This document shows, piece by piece, positions 35,080 through 56,505 of a DNA stretch of 64,000 bases (positions are counted from its first letter, which is position 1; every line of letters begins with the position of its first letter). The notes under the pieces are model-generated. The model searched no databases. It was not told the DNA's origin and saw only the letters and a program-made list of their open reading frames with translations. The translations under genes were made by a program, and so were the position numbers. Source of the DNA: Impatiens glandulifera (taxonomy: Eukaryota; Streptophyta; Magnoliopsida; Ericales; Balsaminaceae). The stretch covers positions 124,001 to 188,000 of the forward strand of contig NW_025919459.1 in assembly GCF_907164915.1 (NCBI RefSeq), in the 5' to 3' direction.

Positions 35080-37870
35080 CTATATTTCTTTGCTTGTTCT
35101 TTTCAGATATTGAGATTGAAGGCGTGCTGGAAGTTCCATGATATGTATGGGATATTTCTTCTGTTTTTTGGAAGCAACCAATTCTTTTCCCGCGACATCA
35201 TTAATTTGGGCAGACTCGATGATCTTCGTCGGCTTGTTCTGCGTCATGTATGGAGATTGAAGGCGTGCTGGAATTTTCATATGTCGCACTGGATTTCTCC
35301 TTCTTTTTCTTGGAGATCCATCTTTTTCAGGTACTTCATCCTCATCTTCATCTTCATCTTCCTCTTCGAGAACACCCTTTTGACCCACCTCAGTGTGAGC
35401 TACCTCAGTGTGAGACACCTCAGTGTGAGCCACCTCAGTGTGAGCCACCTCAGTGTGAGGCCCCTCACTGTGAGCACGCTCAGTGTGAGTCCCCTCACTG
35501 TGAGCGTCCTGATCGTTTACCCCATCATCCTCAGTGGGTGTTCGATCTTTGAAGTATCTGTGCATGGCATCCCTAAAAGGTTTATTACTGTCCATTGCTC
35601 TATAAATTATGTGGATGGCGTTGTCATACATTGGCGTTGCATCCCAGCCTGAAGTTAAAGATTCCAGTCTTCTCGTGGCTTTTTCAATAAACAACGTACA
35701 TTTAGCAATCCACGCCAAATTCTCTGTAAAACTCAGTTTATCAACGTCCAGACCTGCCGTGTTAATAGGTGTTATATTCATAGGTGGTAGGCCTTGATTC
35801 ATAGGTGTTGATTTCGTTGGTATTGACCTCCTAGTTGGTGGCCTCTTCCGAGGTGGTGACCTCTTCCGAGGTTCTGCTGCTGCTGCTGCCTCCGCCGCCT
35901 TTGGGGTCTCAGACACCCCCTCATTCATATCCTCCTCCTCGTTCTCTCCCACATCATTATCCTCCTCATCGTTCTCCCCCCACATCCCTGGTAGTGGAAT
36001 TCGTCCCACAACTCTACCGCGTCCGAATCCTCCATTTTCCAACTCCGTATTCAGCCTAAACTTCAAGGTCGTGTCATTCCAACATGACAGTATTGGAAAT
36101 CGACGGTCATTAACTCCTCCCAGTTGAGGGTTGCTCACCCTATACACGTAGCACAGCTGAAAACAAACATATGTTAATTAAAACCAATTATTTTTGTAAA
36201 CAGAGAAATTAATTATTGATAACTTACAATAAGGAACGTCTGTGGTCCTTGGAAATGTCGTTTTTCATTCTCCTTCACTTTTGCGCATGATTGAACTAAT
36301 CCTTCAAGTACAAATTTGCACCAATTGAACTTCTTGATATTATGAACATCTGAAATAGATTTCAGAATTCTATACCTGCAAGTGAAAAAAACATATTTGA
36401 GGATTAATTAACATGTCATATAAGTTGTCATGCAAATGAAATAACAGAAATGAGATATACCTGGATAGTTGACCTAGGTGATCACACCAGAGAAAGCAGC
36501 TGACAACAAATAATACGAAGTCTATCTTAAAATTATTGTCAGCAGCTTTGTTCTCAATCATTTTCGTCGGCATAGCAGTCACTAAAGGAGCGTCATTAAG
36601 AGGGTTACCCCATCGAGTCCTAAATGCCTTCAGCTTGTCATCAGTCTCGTTATTCTGATATTCTACAATGTCCAACTCCCCTCTGGGGAGACCCAATATT
36701 ATTTTAACATCTTCTTCTTCGATTTTCACTTCCTCGCCATTCTCTAGAGTGAAAGAACATTTATCACAGTCAAACTGCATGACTAGATAACGAGATATCT
36801 CCCCGGGGCATTTTGAAAGCGATAATGAAAGTAGATGGCCAAAGCCTATTGACTTCACAGCCTCCTTTTGATCATTAGACAGCAGTTGCAGAAGATTATA
36901 AAGCCCAAAAGAAGATGTCCTAGTTAAAAAAAAGGTTGTGTGGGGCTGCTTTGGGAGCTGCTGCTCTGGAGGATTTCGGAACTAATTTGGGAGCTTTTGG
37001 GGATTTGGGAACTGCTTTGGGAGATGATGCTTCTTGGGCATTCCTTTTACGTTTATTTGCCCTACAAAAACAAAAGATAAACATTTAAAAAACATGAAAC
37101 AGATAATCAGATAAAGATAAACATTTAAAATCAAATATTTACTCATTTCGGGTCCCGAAACACCCTATTTCGGGTCCCGAAACAACATTTCGAGTCCCGA
37201 AACCACCCATTTCGGGTCCCGAAACACTCCATTTCGGGTCCCGAAACCACACTTTTGGGACCCATAACAGCCAATCAAATCAAAATCCAATTTCGGGTCC
37301 CGAAACCACACTTTCGGGACCCATAACAGCCAAACATTACAAAATCCGATTTATGGGTCTCGAAACCACCCATTTCGGGTCCCAAAACCACACTTTCGGG
37401 ACTTATAACAGCCAAACATATCAAAATTCAATTTTGGGGTCCCGAAACTACACATTTCGGGTCCCGAAACTATACATTTTGGGTCCCGAAACAACACATT
37501 TCGGGTCCCGAAATCACACATTCGGGACCGTTCATTCAAAAAACATATCAAAATCAAATTTCTGGACTATATAATCATACTTTCGGGTCCCCGAAATAAC
37601 ACTTTCGGGACCCATAACAGCCAAACATATCAAAAATCACATAAATCATCACATAGAAGCAAATACACACAAAATAATCAACCATTTCTATCGTTAAAAT
37701 CATTAGAATCAGCAGAATCATAAAAATCCATAACCCTAACCCTAACCCTAACCGCAAAAACCTAAACGGTCTTCAAATCATCAAAATGTTTAGGATTCTA
37801 AAGGAGATGTTATTTACCTTGTCCTTAGAGATTTTGGAGTCTTGCATGGAGATGTACCTGGACCACCAAC
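35080..37870 (-). CDS. DUF1985-like transposon-associated protein gene, multi-exon, frame broken once
   Basis: Function unknown. Exons by splice signals and frame: 37818-37870, 36461-37061, 36228-36375, 35080-36156; a still earlier first exon is probable but not identified. The product would start near VGGPGTSPCKTPK, with a basic ANKRKRN stretch and a Pro/Lys/Ala-rich linker. A domain SIGFGHLLSLSLSKCPGEIS...EEDVKIILGLPRGE follows. It resembles the DUF1985/plant-mobile-like domain often fused to Ulp1 peptidases in plant transposons. Next come WCKFVLEGLVQSC and an acidic/basic tail with an HTEVA tandem repeat (about 35390-35500), an Asp/Glu run and two RLQSxY motifs. No Ulp1 or transposase domain follows. 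At an A8 run (36926-36933) the upstream frame ends and the downstream frame is +1: either a frameshift, or an intron using the ACTAG acceptor there. Exons are otherwise open. Confidence 0.6.
37146..37615. repeat. Array 2 of the TTTCGGGTCCCGAAA palindrome, inside an intron
   Basis: About a dozen or more copies of the same palindrome as array 1, but with irregular spacers (CACCC, CACACT, CTACACA) and larger interruptions such as GGACCCATAACAGCCAAACA. It lies within the intron between 37061 and 37818 of the DUF1985-like gene. It is less regular than array 1, suggesting it is older or is the source. Long open frames across it are artefacts of the repeat. Confidence 0.85.
37733..37753. repeat. Short telomere-like CCCTAA run
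   Basis: About three and a half CCCTAA units in the same intron. The period is 6 rather than the 7 of the usual plant telomere repeat, so it is probably a simple repeat rather than a telomere relic. Confidence 0.6.
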
Positions 37871-38215
37871 CTGAAAAAGAGAAAAGATATTCACGAATGC
37901 AGACAGTGAAGTGAACGGAAATACCCGAAGGAGAAGACCTATCATTTTCGATCGAAAGAAAGAAGATGAATAAAGTTGAAGAAGTCGGGGATGCCGCAGC
38001 CGGAGAGAAAAATCGCCAAAGAAAAATCGCCTGAGAAAAATCGCCGAAAATGGTAAATGAAAAGAAGAAAGAGAGAAAAGAAGAAAGAGGAAACTGAAAC
38101 GTTTTTCTTTTTTTTTCTTTTTTTTCTTTTTTTTTCTTTTTCTCTCTCCTAGCTGGCAAGGCCACGTAGATTCGTGGCCTTGCTTTCGCTAGTTATTCGT
38201 TGAGAATATCATTTC
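37871..38215 (-). other. Upstream region of the DUF1985-like gene with a hairpin
   Basis: Pyrimidine-rich leader on the minus strand. At 38156-38183 an 11-bp hairpin, GCAAGGCCACG / CGTGGCCTTGC with a 6-base loop, is followed after five bases by CTAGT, an arrangement reminiscent of a Helitron 3' end. No matching 5' terminus was found near 34510. ATATCATT(G/T)CTC occurs at both island borders (about 34510 and 38206) and could instead be a target duplication. Confidence 0.4.
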
Positions 38216-38217
38216 TC

Positions 38218-38278
<61 letters not shown>
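38216..38278. repeat. (AAT)n microsatellite
   Basis: About twenty ATA/AAT triplets, directly before the right copy of the 117-bp direct repeat. The left copy is preceded by a much shorter run. Confidence 0.95.
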
Positions 38279-38280
<2 letters not shown>

Positions 38281-38394
38281 GGAGTTTTATCTAAATAATA
38301 TCAAACTTGTCTCATTTTATGCATTTGAAAATAAATCCCAAATTATTTTGATATATCAATTCATTTACTATTTATATATACAGAATATATCATT
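38277..38394. repeat. Right copy of the 117-bp direct repeat
   Basis: Near-identical to 34401-34517 (one single-base indel and a few substitutions). The pair brackets about 3.76 kb. Confidence 0.9.
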
Positions 38395-41300
38395 TCTTTA
38401 ATTAAACTTAATTTGGTTAATATTTTTTTTCTTCAGAAAAATAGATGATAAAAACCCTAAGTATACTTCCAATATAAAAAAAATATTTTTTTTTCTTAAA
38501 AAATAAATGAAACAAACCCTAAGTTTACTTTCAATATAAAATGACTTTGATTTTATTATTTTATTTTCTTAAGTTTCATCCTAATCTATATAGATTTTAT
38601 TTTATAATAAATACCATACCAAGGTAGTCACTATTTGAAAACAGGGCTAATTCAAAGTAAATTATTTCCATTTACTTAATATAATTAAGTAGGTTGTCAA
38701 ACTTAATAAATATATGGATGCCTTCACACATCCTCATCCTTTTCTTCTAGTTCAAACTTATTTGATTTTTTTTTTTTTGTTTATTTATTAGAACTATATT
38801 ATTATCAATTATTTGGTTAGAAAAAAATAAAATATTTAAAAATCAGAGTTGGCCAATTAGAATTCTCAATAGATATTTGTAGACTACTCTAACGGAAATT
38901 GGATGAAAAACATTGTTACTCCGGATATTTGCATTGTGATTTTTCTTGACGATATTAGGGATAAATAAGTTTGCTGGCTGTGGTTCTTAGTATCAAGTAA
39001 TTTTGTTCATAATTTGTAATTTTGGTTAGTGTTTTTGGTTCTAGAATGTTAATTTCTATTTAATTGATGACTCATGATCGTTTATGAGAATTAAACCAGA
39101 GAATATTTCATGAAAGGGATTTGTTTCCTCTATTTTTTATTCTCTTCACCGCTCTTCATAATCTCGATAAAAATTATCTTATTATTTATGGTGTATCGGA
39201 TAAATAATGCGTATTCATTAGGCTTGATTTGTAGTAGAGTTCGATTGTCCCTCGTTTTTATCTATTTCTATTTCATGATTTATTCTTTTGTATTTTGTTG
39301 GATTTCCGGGTTTAGTGGAGGATTTTGAACTTTTTTTAATTGTGTTTAAACATTACTTCTTTATAGTATGAATCATTTTTTAAATTAAACTCAAGTAGTT
39401 TGACAAATTCTTAATAAAGCATATATGTTTTTGTATTTCAAATAAAATTTACCTCTTTTCCTTCCAAAAATATTATAATATGAGACATTTAATTACAAAT
39501 TTATAAATAATGACATAAGACAAAAAAAAAAAAACCAAGTAGAATAAACACTCCCTTATTATTTTGACTTCTCAAATAACAATCATATATATTTTAGTTT
39601 CAATATTTTAATTTTAATTTGATATTTATTCCAATCATGTCACACCAAATGATAAATTACATCAAAGAATAACAATTAACATGCAAGTTTGCACAACTAA
39701 TTTAAAATGTCAAACAATTATGAGTTTTTATAATAAATTAAAAATGTAAGTCATTTCTTTTAATAAAAGACCATATCTTCTTTTTTTAAATATTAATTTG
39801 ATTGTTAGGCACCAAATATATATGTAATAGAATAAACCAATTCAATAACATAAGCATTATTGGTTAGAAACTCCTTATCATTTGTGTTTATTTTATTTAT
39901 TTATTAAGTTTCTGCTTTATTAGTTAATTGTTAATGAAATTGAAATGTAATTGGATCTTTTAAAATTAATTATTAACAACATTAATTACTTTAAAATATA
40001 ACCACAACCTTATAAACTAAACTATGAACTCAACCATAATTCTTTATGACTTTTTTTAAGTTGCTCTTCAATATTTGAATTAAGTTTTAATTATTCAAAT
40101 CCATTCAGTTTAATTTTGTTTCGGCAATAAATTGTGTTCATGGTCGAAAAACATATATAAAAAGATTAACATAATCTTTTAAAACAATCACATAGACAAT
40201 AAATATTATCGATCCCTTATTATTTTATGGTGAATTATTTGACTTAATCGAATGTTAGATCATTTGAAATGTAAAGACTATCCGGCCTCCGATGATATTG
40301 AACTCTTTTTGACATTATTTTGCATAAGTGGTATGGTGGACATTCTTGAGAATATTCTTATATATAGTTATTATAACTGTCTTTTTTGCAAGATTGTTTT
40401 ACTTGACTTTGTGTATGTTTTTATTTTGTTTATTCTTTGTATTAATTGTTTTGAATTTGAGCTTAAATAATAATAATAATACTCTGAAAACAATTCATCA
40501 TTCTTTTTATTTTTCTCATTTCTTAAATTTGGCTGATGAATAAAATATATTAGAAAATTTTAACATCTCAAATATATATATAATTTATCTCATCTTCTAA
40601 CCTAACAACAATAAGAGAGGTGAACTAAATTCCTGAGTTCGAGTTGTCTTATTTATATATATATATAATTTATTGTAATGGACTAATAATAACATTCTTA
40701 TACTTTTTATTTCTTCATTAATTTATACATGAAATCCATGAAAGAAGTCTAAATCGCGTTTGGAGTGATTTTTTTTTATACTTTTTGGGTTTACCCCAAA
40801 TTTGATATTGAAAAAAATCAGAATTATCTGGCTAGGAATAATCTAGACCGACCCATATAAATCATTCTTCTTTTTTCAAATTATTTAAAAATCGATCAAT
40901 TAAAATATAAAAATATTTTAATTATATTATTTATAAAATTTTAAAATAAAAAAATTATAAAATAATACTTAAACAAATATCTTTGTTTAATATTTTTTTC
41001 TTCAAAAAGCAGATGAGAAAACCCAAAGTTTACTTCCAATATAAAATTATACTTTTTTCTTAAAAAAAATAAATGATATAAAAAATCTCATGACTTGTAT
41101 TTTCTTAAGTTTCATCCTAATCTATATAGATCTTTTTTTATTTATAATAAATACCATACCATGTAATGACTATTTGAAAACAGGACTAATTCAAGGTAAA
41201 TAATTTCCATTTACTTAATATAACCAGGTTGTCCTTTGCTTCTATTAAACTTATTTGAATATATTTTTTTCTTAAATTTATTATTATCTAGTTAGAAAAA

Positions 41301-41947
41301 AAAAAGAAATAAGAGTACCGATTAGAATTTTCAAAAGCTTTTTTGTTGACTACACAAATGGGCATTTAATTACAATTTTACAAGTAATTCCATTAGAAAA
41401 ATAATACAAGTAAACACTCCCTCATATCTATTTTAGTTTCAATATTTATTTCTAATTTGATATTTATTCCAATCATATGTCACATCAAATAATAAATTGA
41501 ATCAAAGAATAACAACTAACATGCATGTTTGCATAATTCAATTTAAAATGTCAAACAATTCTAAGCTATAAAAAAAATGTAAGTCATTTCTTTTAATAAA
41601 AGACCATATCTTCTTTTTTTAATATTAATTGAATTGTTAGGCACCAAATATATATAGAATAGACCAATTCAATAACATAAGCATTATGGTTAGAAACTCC
41701 TTTCAATTTGTGTTTACTAATTAATTGTTAAAGAAATTGAAAATGTAATTAATTTGATCTTTCAAAATTAAATTAACAATAATTCATTATTTTAAAATAT
41801 AACCACAACCCAATAAACTAAACTATTCAACCACAAAAGAAAATCATTTGAACTGCAAAATACCCACTAAAATATTAGCCTCCATAATTTATAATGTTAA
41901 GAATCTTTCTTTATTATTATAAAGCTTAAAATATTTAGTGAGAATTC
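38395..41947. other. Two successive copies of the C/E upstream region
   Basis: 38430-40020 matches the region upstream of gene C (about 21970-24230) and stops roughly 200 bases short of where a start codon should be. At about 40025 the sequence jumps to the far-upstream homology (19970-20560 equivalent). It then repeats the module (40980 onward) and runs to the real promoter of gene E. No gene lies between the copies. Confidence 0.7.
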
Positions 41948-41955
41948 TATAAATA
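41948..41955 (+). promoter_or_regulatory. TATA box of protease gene E
   Basis: TATAAATA 48 bases before the ATG at 42003, in the conserved promoter block. Confidence 0.7.
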
Positions 41956-42002
41956 CCTCCTTCCAAGTTTCAAACTATATTAAGCAAAAACATTTTCCAA
42001 AG

Positions 42003-45641
<3,639 letters not shown>

Positions 45642-46485
45642 ACAAGAAGCTTGGTTCCTAGAGAACCAATGTTCATGGTGTGGTGTGTTGTGCTTTGTCT
45701 TCGGGACACTTTAAGATGTGTTAAGTTCATTGTTTTCTTACATTTGTGGTTGTTTTATGTCTATGCAAGTTTCAAATTATAAAAAACAACTATGTTTTAT
45801 ATCTTGGAATTTAGAGTAATGATAAAATAAAGATGGCCTTGTGTTTGTAGGAGCATTACTTTTTAAAATCGTTCCAATTTCAATAAAAAAAATTGTGTAT
45901 ACCATTACATTATCACGAGGAAACTGTTTCAAATAATTACAAGAAATTTGTACCAAAATTATTTCAATAGAAACACATAACTTAGTAGTAGAGTTAATTA
46001 ATTAACATTCTTAGATTAGTAACATTCCTAAAATAAGTCCAATTAATACATGTGTATTTAATCCGAGGTGGCTAATATTAGTAATGAGGTTCTTTTAATC
46101 AAATGGTTCTTAGTAAGAATCCATTTGAAACAAATAGCCAAGTATTAGTATTTACTTTGAATTACAACTCATATCTTAATTAACAAGACATAATAACAAA
46201 GGTAACATCTTAGAACACAATTTTTTTTATAACATAACTTGCATACATATAACGTGACTACAAACGTACAATCTTCAATCCAAATGTAAGAAAACACATC
46301 TTACAGTTTAGATTAAAACATCCCCGACGATGGGAACACTTAACGACAAAGCACAACACACCACAAACATTGAGGGATCTATTAACATTACATATTTTCA
46401 AGTCCCCTCATTAGATTTTTCCTTATTTTATTTCACACAACAAAGGTTTATTACCAGAATTCCCCATGCCATGACATCATATTCT
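45642..46485. other. Convergent spacer between genes E and F
   Basis: Holds the 3' flanks of both genes. The F-side flank (about 46240-46480) matches the flank of pseudogene D. No other gene seen. Confidence 0.7.
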
Positions 46486-51891
<5,406 letters not shown>

Positions 51892-51936
51892 TTTGAAAAA
51901 TGGATTTGTCTTAGTTTAGATTGGAGCTAGGGAGGT

Positions 51937-51946
51937 ACTTAAATAG
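51937..51946 (-). promoter_or_regulatory. Diverged TATA-like element of gene F
   Basis: The minus strand has CTATTTAAGTACCTCC where the other four genes have CTATAAATACCTCC, about 46 bases before the ATG. A weaker or altered core promoter is possible. Confidence 0.5.
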
Positions 51947-52668
51947 AACAAACTCTTACTAAATATTTTATAATAGATTATATCAAGACTTAGATTTGTT
52001 TGACATTTTCCAAATCAAGTGCCTGTTTGCTAATTGTTTAATGCATGTTTTGTTGTAATTTAGGGTTTGATGTAACGTATGATTGGAATAAACATATGTT
52101 TCAATGTTATTTTCTTTTAAAACAAAATGGATATGATTTTCTATTTGAAAATGGGTCAAAATAATAAGCTTTGGCCTGCTTAGTCTGAATGTAAATTTTT
52201 TCAATGGCTGTTGGCAAATAAAAAAAAAATGTTCATTAGTCGCAATCTAGGTTCAAATTTATATTTATGAATTAAAAAAATGTTAATTTATATATTACTA
52301 AGACATCATAAAATAGATTTATATATATTTTCTTTTGTAAAAGTGATATTCCATGTTATTTTATATCAAGCATAAGACACATAATCAACTAGCTAGACTA
52401 CCTACATAAATATGTTATAACAATAATTGTGTACAATAAATTTTATAATTTTAAATATATTAAGTCAAAGAATTTAATTTTAGAAATTCTCATATAGGCT
52501 CGTTATATGAGATTAAAACAAACAATAATTAGTTTGAAAACGAGATTTCTAAAATAATTAAAATTAGACTATTTATAAATAAAACAACATTATATGAAAA
52601 ATCGAAAAAAACTATATTGGAAAAATCGTCACAAACATTCTGACTAAATACTTTTAGTCGGAGTATTA
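51947..52668. other. Upstream region of gene F
   Basis: Includes the 5' flank of gene F (a phrase related to TGTCAAACAATT... at about 52000 is shared with the other promoters). No gene recognised. Confidence 0.5.
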
Positions 52669-52985
52669 CACTAGTAAAAAAAGCCTTTTAATGAGTAAAC
52701 ATAGCGATTGGTGTCTAAAGGTCATCGTTATTATCAATGTAGTGGCGATTGGAATTAAATCCAATCGCTACTATATTGATAATAGCGATTGGTATAGCTA
52801 CTACCTTGACATAACGACGATTTGTTACAAAACCAATCGCTATAAACTTAATTAAAAACCGCGAAAAATAGGCGTCATGTTTTACCGCCTTTTTGAAATG
52901 TTAGTAGCGATTGGATAAGTGACCAATCGCTATACCTTTAACATAGTAGTGATTGGTTCCCACACCAATCGCTATTGCCTCATTA
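52669..52985 (+). mobile_element. End of a CACTA transposon
   Basis: Begins CACTAGTAAAAAAAGCC and is packed with AGCGATTGG / CCAATCGCT motifs in both orientations, the subterminal repeat structure of CACTA elements. Over about 250 bases it is the reverse complement of 63430-63677 (shared phrases GATTTGTTACAAAACCAAT, TTAAAAACCGCGAAAA, TGTTTTACCGC). The rest of the element is not recognisable here, so it is either truncated or the far end of a much larger rearranged element. Confidence 0.75.
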
Positions 52986-55900
52986 AAATACATTCTCCCT
53001 TCCTTCAATCTCATCTTCAAGCTCCCGACCTAATTTTTGATTTCTCTCTTCCGCCAATCTTCGTTCAGTGTCGTTCTCTTACAACAAAAGGAAGTACGAA
53101 GTTGATTTTGCAAATTAACTACACATATTTAAAAAAAAAATATTTAAATGAAAAAATGTCACAATTATGTATTAGTAAGAAATTTCATTTATATTCAAAA
53201 ATATATATATTTAATTTAGAGAGTAATCATTGAGGAATTATTCTCCCTAAATGTATCTTTTCATTCATATTCAATCAATTAATAAATATATATTATGAAT
53301 TAATTTACCATATTTTTCTCTTAATCATATTAATATTTTTAATATATATTATAAAAATTGTTACATAGTAGATATCATATTTATATATTTTATTTTTATT
53401 AAAATTTATAATTAGTATATTTTTTAATTTTGTCTATCATCAAATTTTTATTTGAATTGACCTTAATTTTCAGGCCTGCACATACCCCCCATCCAAATGG
53501 CCACAAATGACCAATAAAAAAGAAGGTCAATACAAAATTTTCCAAAGTAATTTATAACAAATTGTAGACTAATAAGAGCTTCACTGTAAACTTTTTTTTA
53601 AAAGGAATTAAATCTTCTAATTAACTTTTACATAAATAAAGTTAGTGGGGGCTTAAAAGAAGTAATGAAAAAATTTAGGCTCCTACAAAAAAAAAAAATT
53701 ATATCTAACTAGAAAGAATCAAACAAGTGTATGATTTAAAACATTTGTCACATTAACAACTAGACAACTAATACAACTATTGTTATTTTTAAAAGATTGA
53801 TATATATACAATATACACACTTGATTGGTAATAAAAATTATTTTGAGTTGAACTTTATTTGAGTATAGTCACTATATAGATTCGTCTTTGCATTTCACGA
53901 CGCCTTTAATCTGTAAGGTCTATATCGTTGGACATTGTTACTCTCGTAAACCTACATTTCTAAAGAATATTGCATGCTTGCCAAATTAGTAAACATATAA
54001 GAAAATTTTACATATAATATACATAAATGTAAAGATGACACATTAAAAGAGACAACACTTAGCCAGCTTCATAGATCAAGAACAAATCAAACATTTATGA
54101 ACACGCGGCAACATTTATAAATACATTAATACAATATTAGGGCAACAACAACAAAAAAAGGTAAGAGTGATATATAAGAAACTAGATAACATCTTTACAT
54201 CCCTAGTAATCAAACTTCAAATATATATTGATCTTGTTGCCACAACGCTTTGAATTCAAACGAGCTCAATAGTGTCCTCATCTTATTCGATTACAAATAA
54301 TTGGATGTCTATGGATGTTATTAGATAGGGAGAAGGCTAAGAAAGGGTTGAAACAAATATATTTCAAGGATAAAGAGACCGATTGGACCATCGAGAATGA
54401 GAAATTCAAGTGGAAATACATAAATTGCATTAGTCCTTTTGCATTTATTCTTGTCTCGGCTTTTTATTCTTTGTCTTTGAAAAAACCGAATTTGCTTTAT
54501 AAATTTGAATTGAATTTTTACAAGTACATAATTGTTTTATAAATTATTTTTTTATATAAATTTAAAATTTTTGATTTATTAAATAATATTTTTATTCCGT
54601 TTAAATTTGTTTTATGTGATTAATACAATCTTTTATTTACCATTAACAAAATTTAAGGTCTTGTGATCCATTTTTTTGGAAACCTAGAACAATAAGTGGT
54701 CTAATAACTTTTATTTAATTGAGATTCTAACTATCAATCAATTTAACCATTATAGTTGGGTCTTATCACTATTTATTTTATTTCCCTTCATAATATAAGA
54801 AATATTTCAAAAATTATTATACATTTAATAAGTTTTAAGTAATTTTTGGCCCATGGCAGTCCGGACTAGAATTGGATAATAAATACTAACTTAAGTATGT
54901 ATTCGTTCATATTTATCTTAATAAAAATTTATTTAGATGAATGAAAATTAGTTCAATTCTCAAACACTTTAAATAAAAAGGGAGGATTAAAATTATCATG
55001 ATTTTAATAAATAAATAAATAAATAAAATTAGTTAAAATTCATAAGTGAATCAATAATATTGATTATCAGATTTGTTTGAAAAACACAAATAACACGTGA
55101 GAGTGGGAATATGTCAAATTGAAGGAGATTAAAGTCTAAATAAAGGACACCATTGTCTGCTTAGTAATTATTATTATAACAAAAACTAAGAATAATTCAA
55201 TAATTATATCATCACAATCATATCGATAAATTCTAAAATTCTACCCTTATGTCAACTCTAATTTATCTTCACGTTATTAGTTAAATAGATAGATTCTTTC
55301 AATTTTATATTTAAATATTATAGTCAATTTTATTTTTAAATATATTTTTGTGTCTTTTACAGAAAAAAATTGAGATATTTGATATATTGTATTTTTATTA
55401 AATAACTAATAATTTTTAAGCCGTCGTTTCGAGCTTTGGAAAAAATTATTTTTGTATAAAATAAACCAAAATATATAAGATAAATGATATGTTGATATAT
55501 AGATAAATTTTGATCAATTTATTTGATATTAATATGGTTTTATTTGCTTTTAGGTAATTTTTAAAAAAAATTGGGTTAAAGTTCGCCTGCAAGTGAGGGT
55601 TTTGGCAGAGTCGTCGGCGGACAGCTGACTGAGCCCATTGGGTCAGGTCGGTCAACGGGCTAGTCAACGATCGAGCCACATGCCTAGCAACCACCTAGGC
55701 TCGTGGCCTGGTTTTCGACCGAGAAAAGCCTAGTCTTGTTCTTCAATTCTTCTTCGTGTTCTTCAACTGATTTCTAGAAAAATAACAAACAACCGCGTGG
55801 AAACTTCAACGATTTCTTAAAACGCGTTTTTCTTCCTCGTTATAACTCTGAATTTAGCTCTGGTATCCGCCGCATAGGTGTGTAGAATACAAATTCGCCA

Positions 55901-56497
55901 GCAATTTCAATTAAAGGAGAACCACAACTCCATCAACAAAGTCGAAAGCAACTGTGGTCACCTAAAACATTTTCCAGCAATTTGAGTGTTGTGCTTCGAA
56001 TTTTCGGCTGAAACTTTTATGGTAATTTATAAATGAGGAGTGATAAGGGAGGGAATTTGGGAAGGAGAATAAGGGAGGGAATGACGTGTCACTATATCAC
56101 TACGGTAAAAATGATAAAGGGTGAGGAAAGAGAGAAGAAAGAGAAAATTTGTTATTTTTCAGCGAATCAGATTGCGCCACATCATTCTCTCTCAAATTCA
56201 CTCCTCCAATCATTTCTCGTTTATAAATATTATTATCTAGATACCCTCGAAATAAAGACAACCCAAACCCCCTAGAACCCCAAAAATCGATTTTAAAAGC
56301 AAGAACGTCGATTTAGTCTTTTCGGTACTCTAAAGTAAGTTTTTCGTTATAATATTCGGTGTACTAGTTTCTAAGAATTTTATAATTAAAAATATAAAAA
56401 AACAATATAATACAATCGATAAATTTCATAGTTAGATTCAAATTCATAAAGGCTTGGGTTTCCGACCCTAATTCGCCTCGCCCAAGTCCGATCTTAA
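52986..56497. other. Intergenic region without a recognised gene
   Basis: Contains the second copy of the dispersed repeat (53270-53475). A less AT-rich stretch at about 55570-56340 has CCGCGTGGAAAC, ACGCGTTTTTCTTCC and GTATCCGCCGCATAGG-type phrases and may be an untranslated or LTR-like piece of an unidentified transposon. Small open frames (54315-54542, 55446-55694, 56033-56275) show no family resemblance. Confidence 0.5.
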
Positions 56498-56505
56498 ATC
56501 TAAAT

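Noticed and set aside
35110..35652. Plus-strand frame with repeated LSVSHLSVSHLSV
   Set aside because: It is the antisense of the HTEVA repeat exon of the DUF1985-like gene, which has splice signals and domain resemblance on the minus strand.
37733..37753. Interstitial telomere
   Set aside because: Only about three 6-base units, while plant telomeres normally use a 7-base unit. A chance simple repeat is more likely.
37773..38165. Minus-strand frame starting MALPARREKKKKK
   Set aside because: It runs through a T-rich leader and across the exon 37818-37870 in a different frame from the splice-supported one. Probably 5' untranslated sequence.
38156..38190. Helitron 3' end (hairpin plus CTAGT) for the DUF1985-like gene island
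   Set aside because: The hairpin is only five bases from CTAG, no matching TC end was found on the far side, and the surrounding direct repeats suggest another mechanism. Kept only as a remark.
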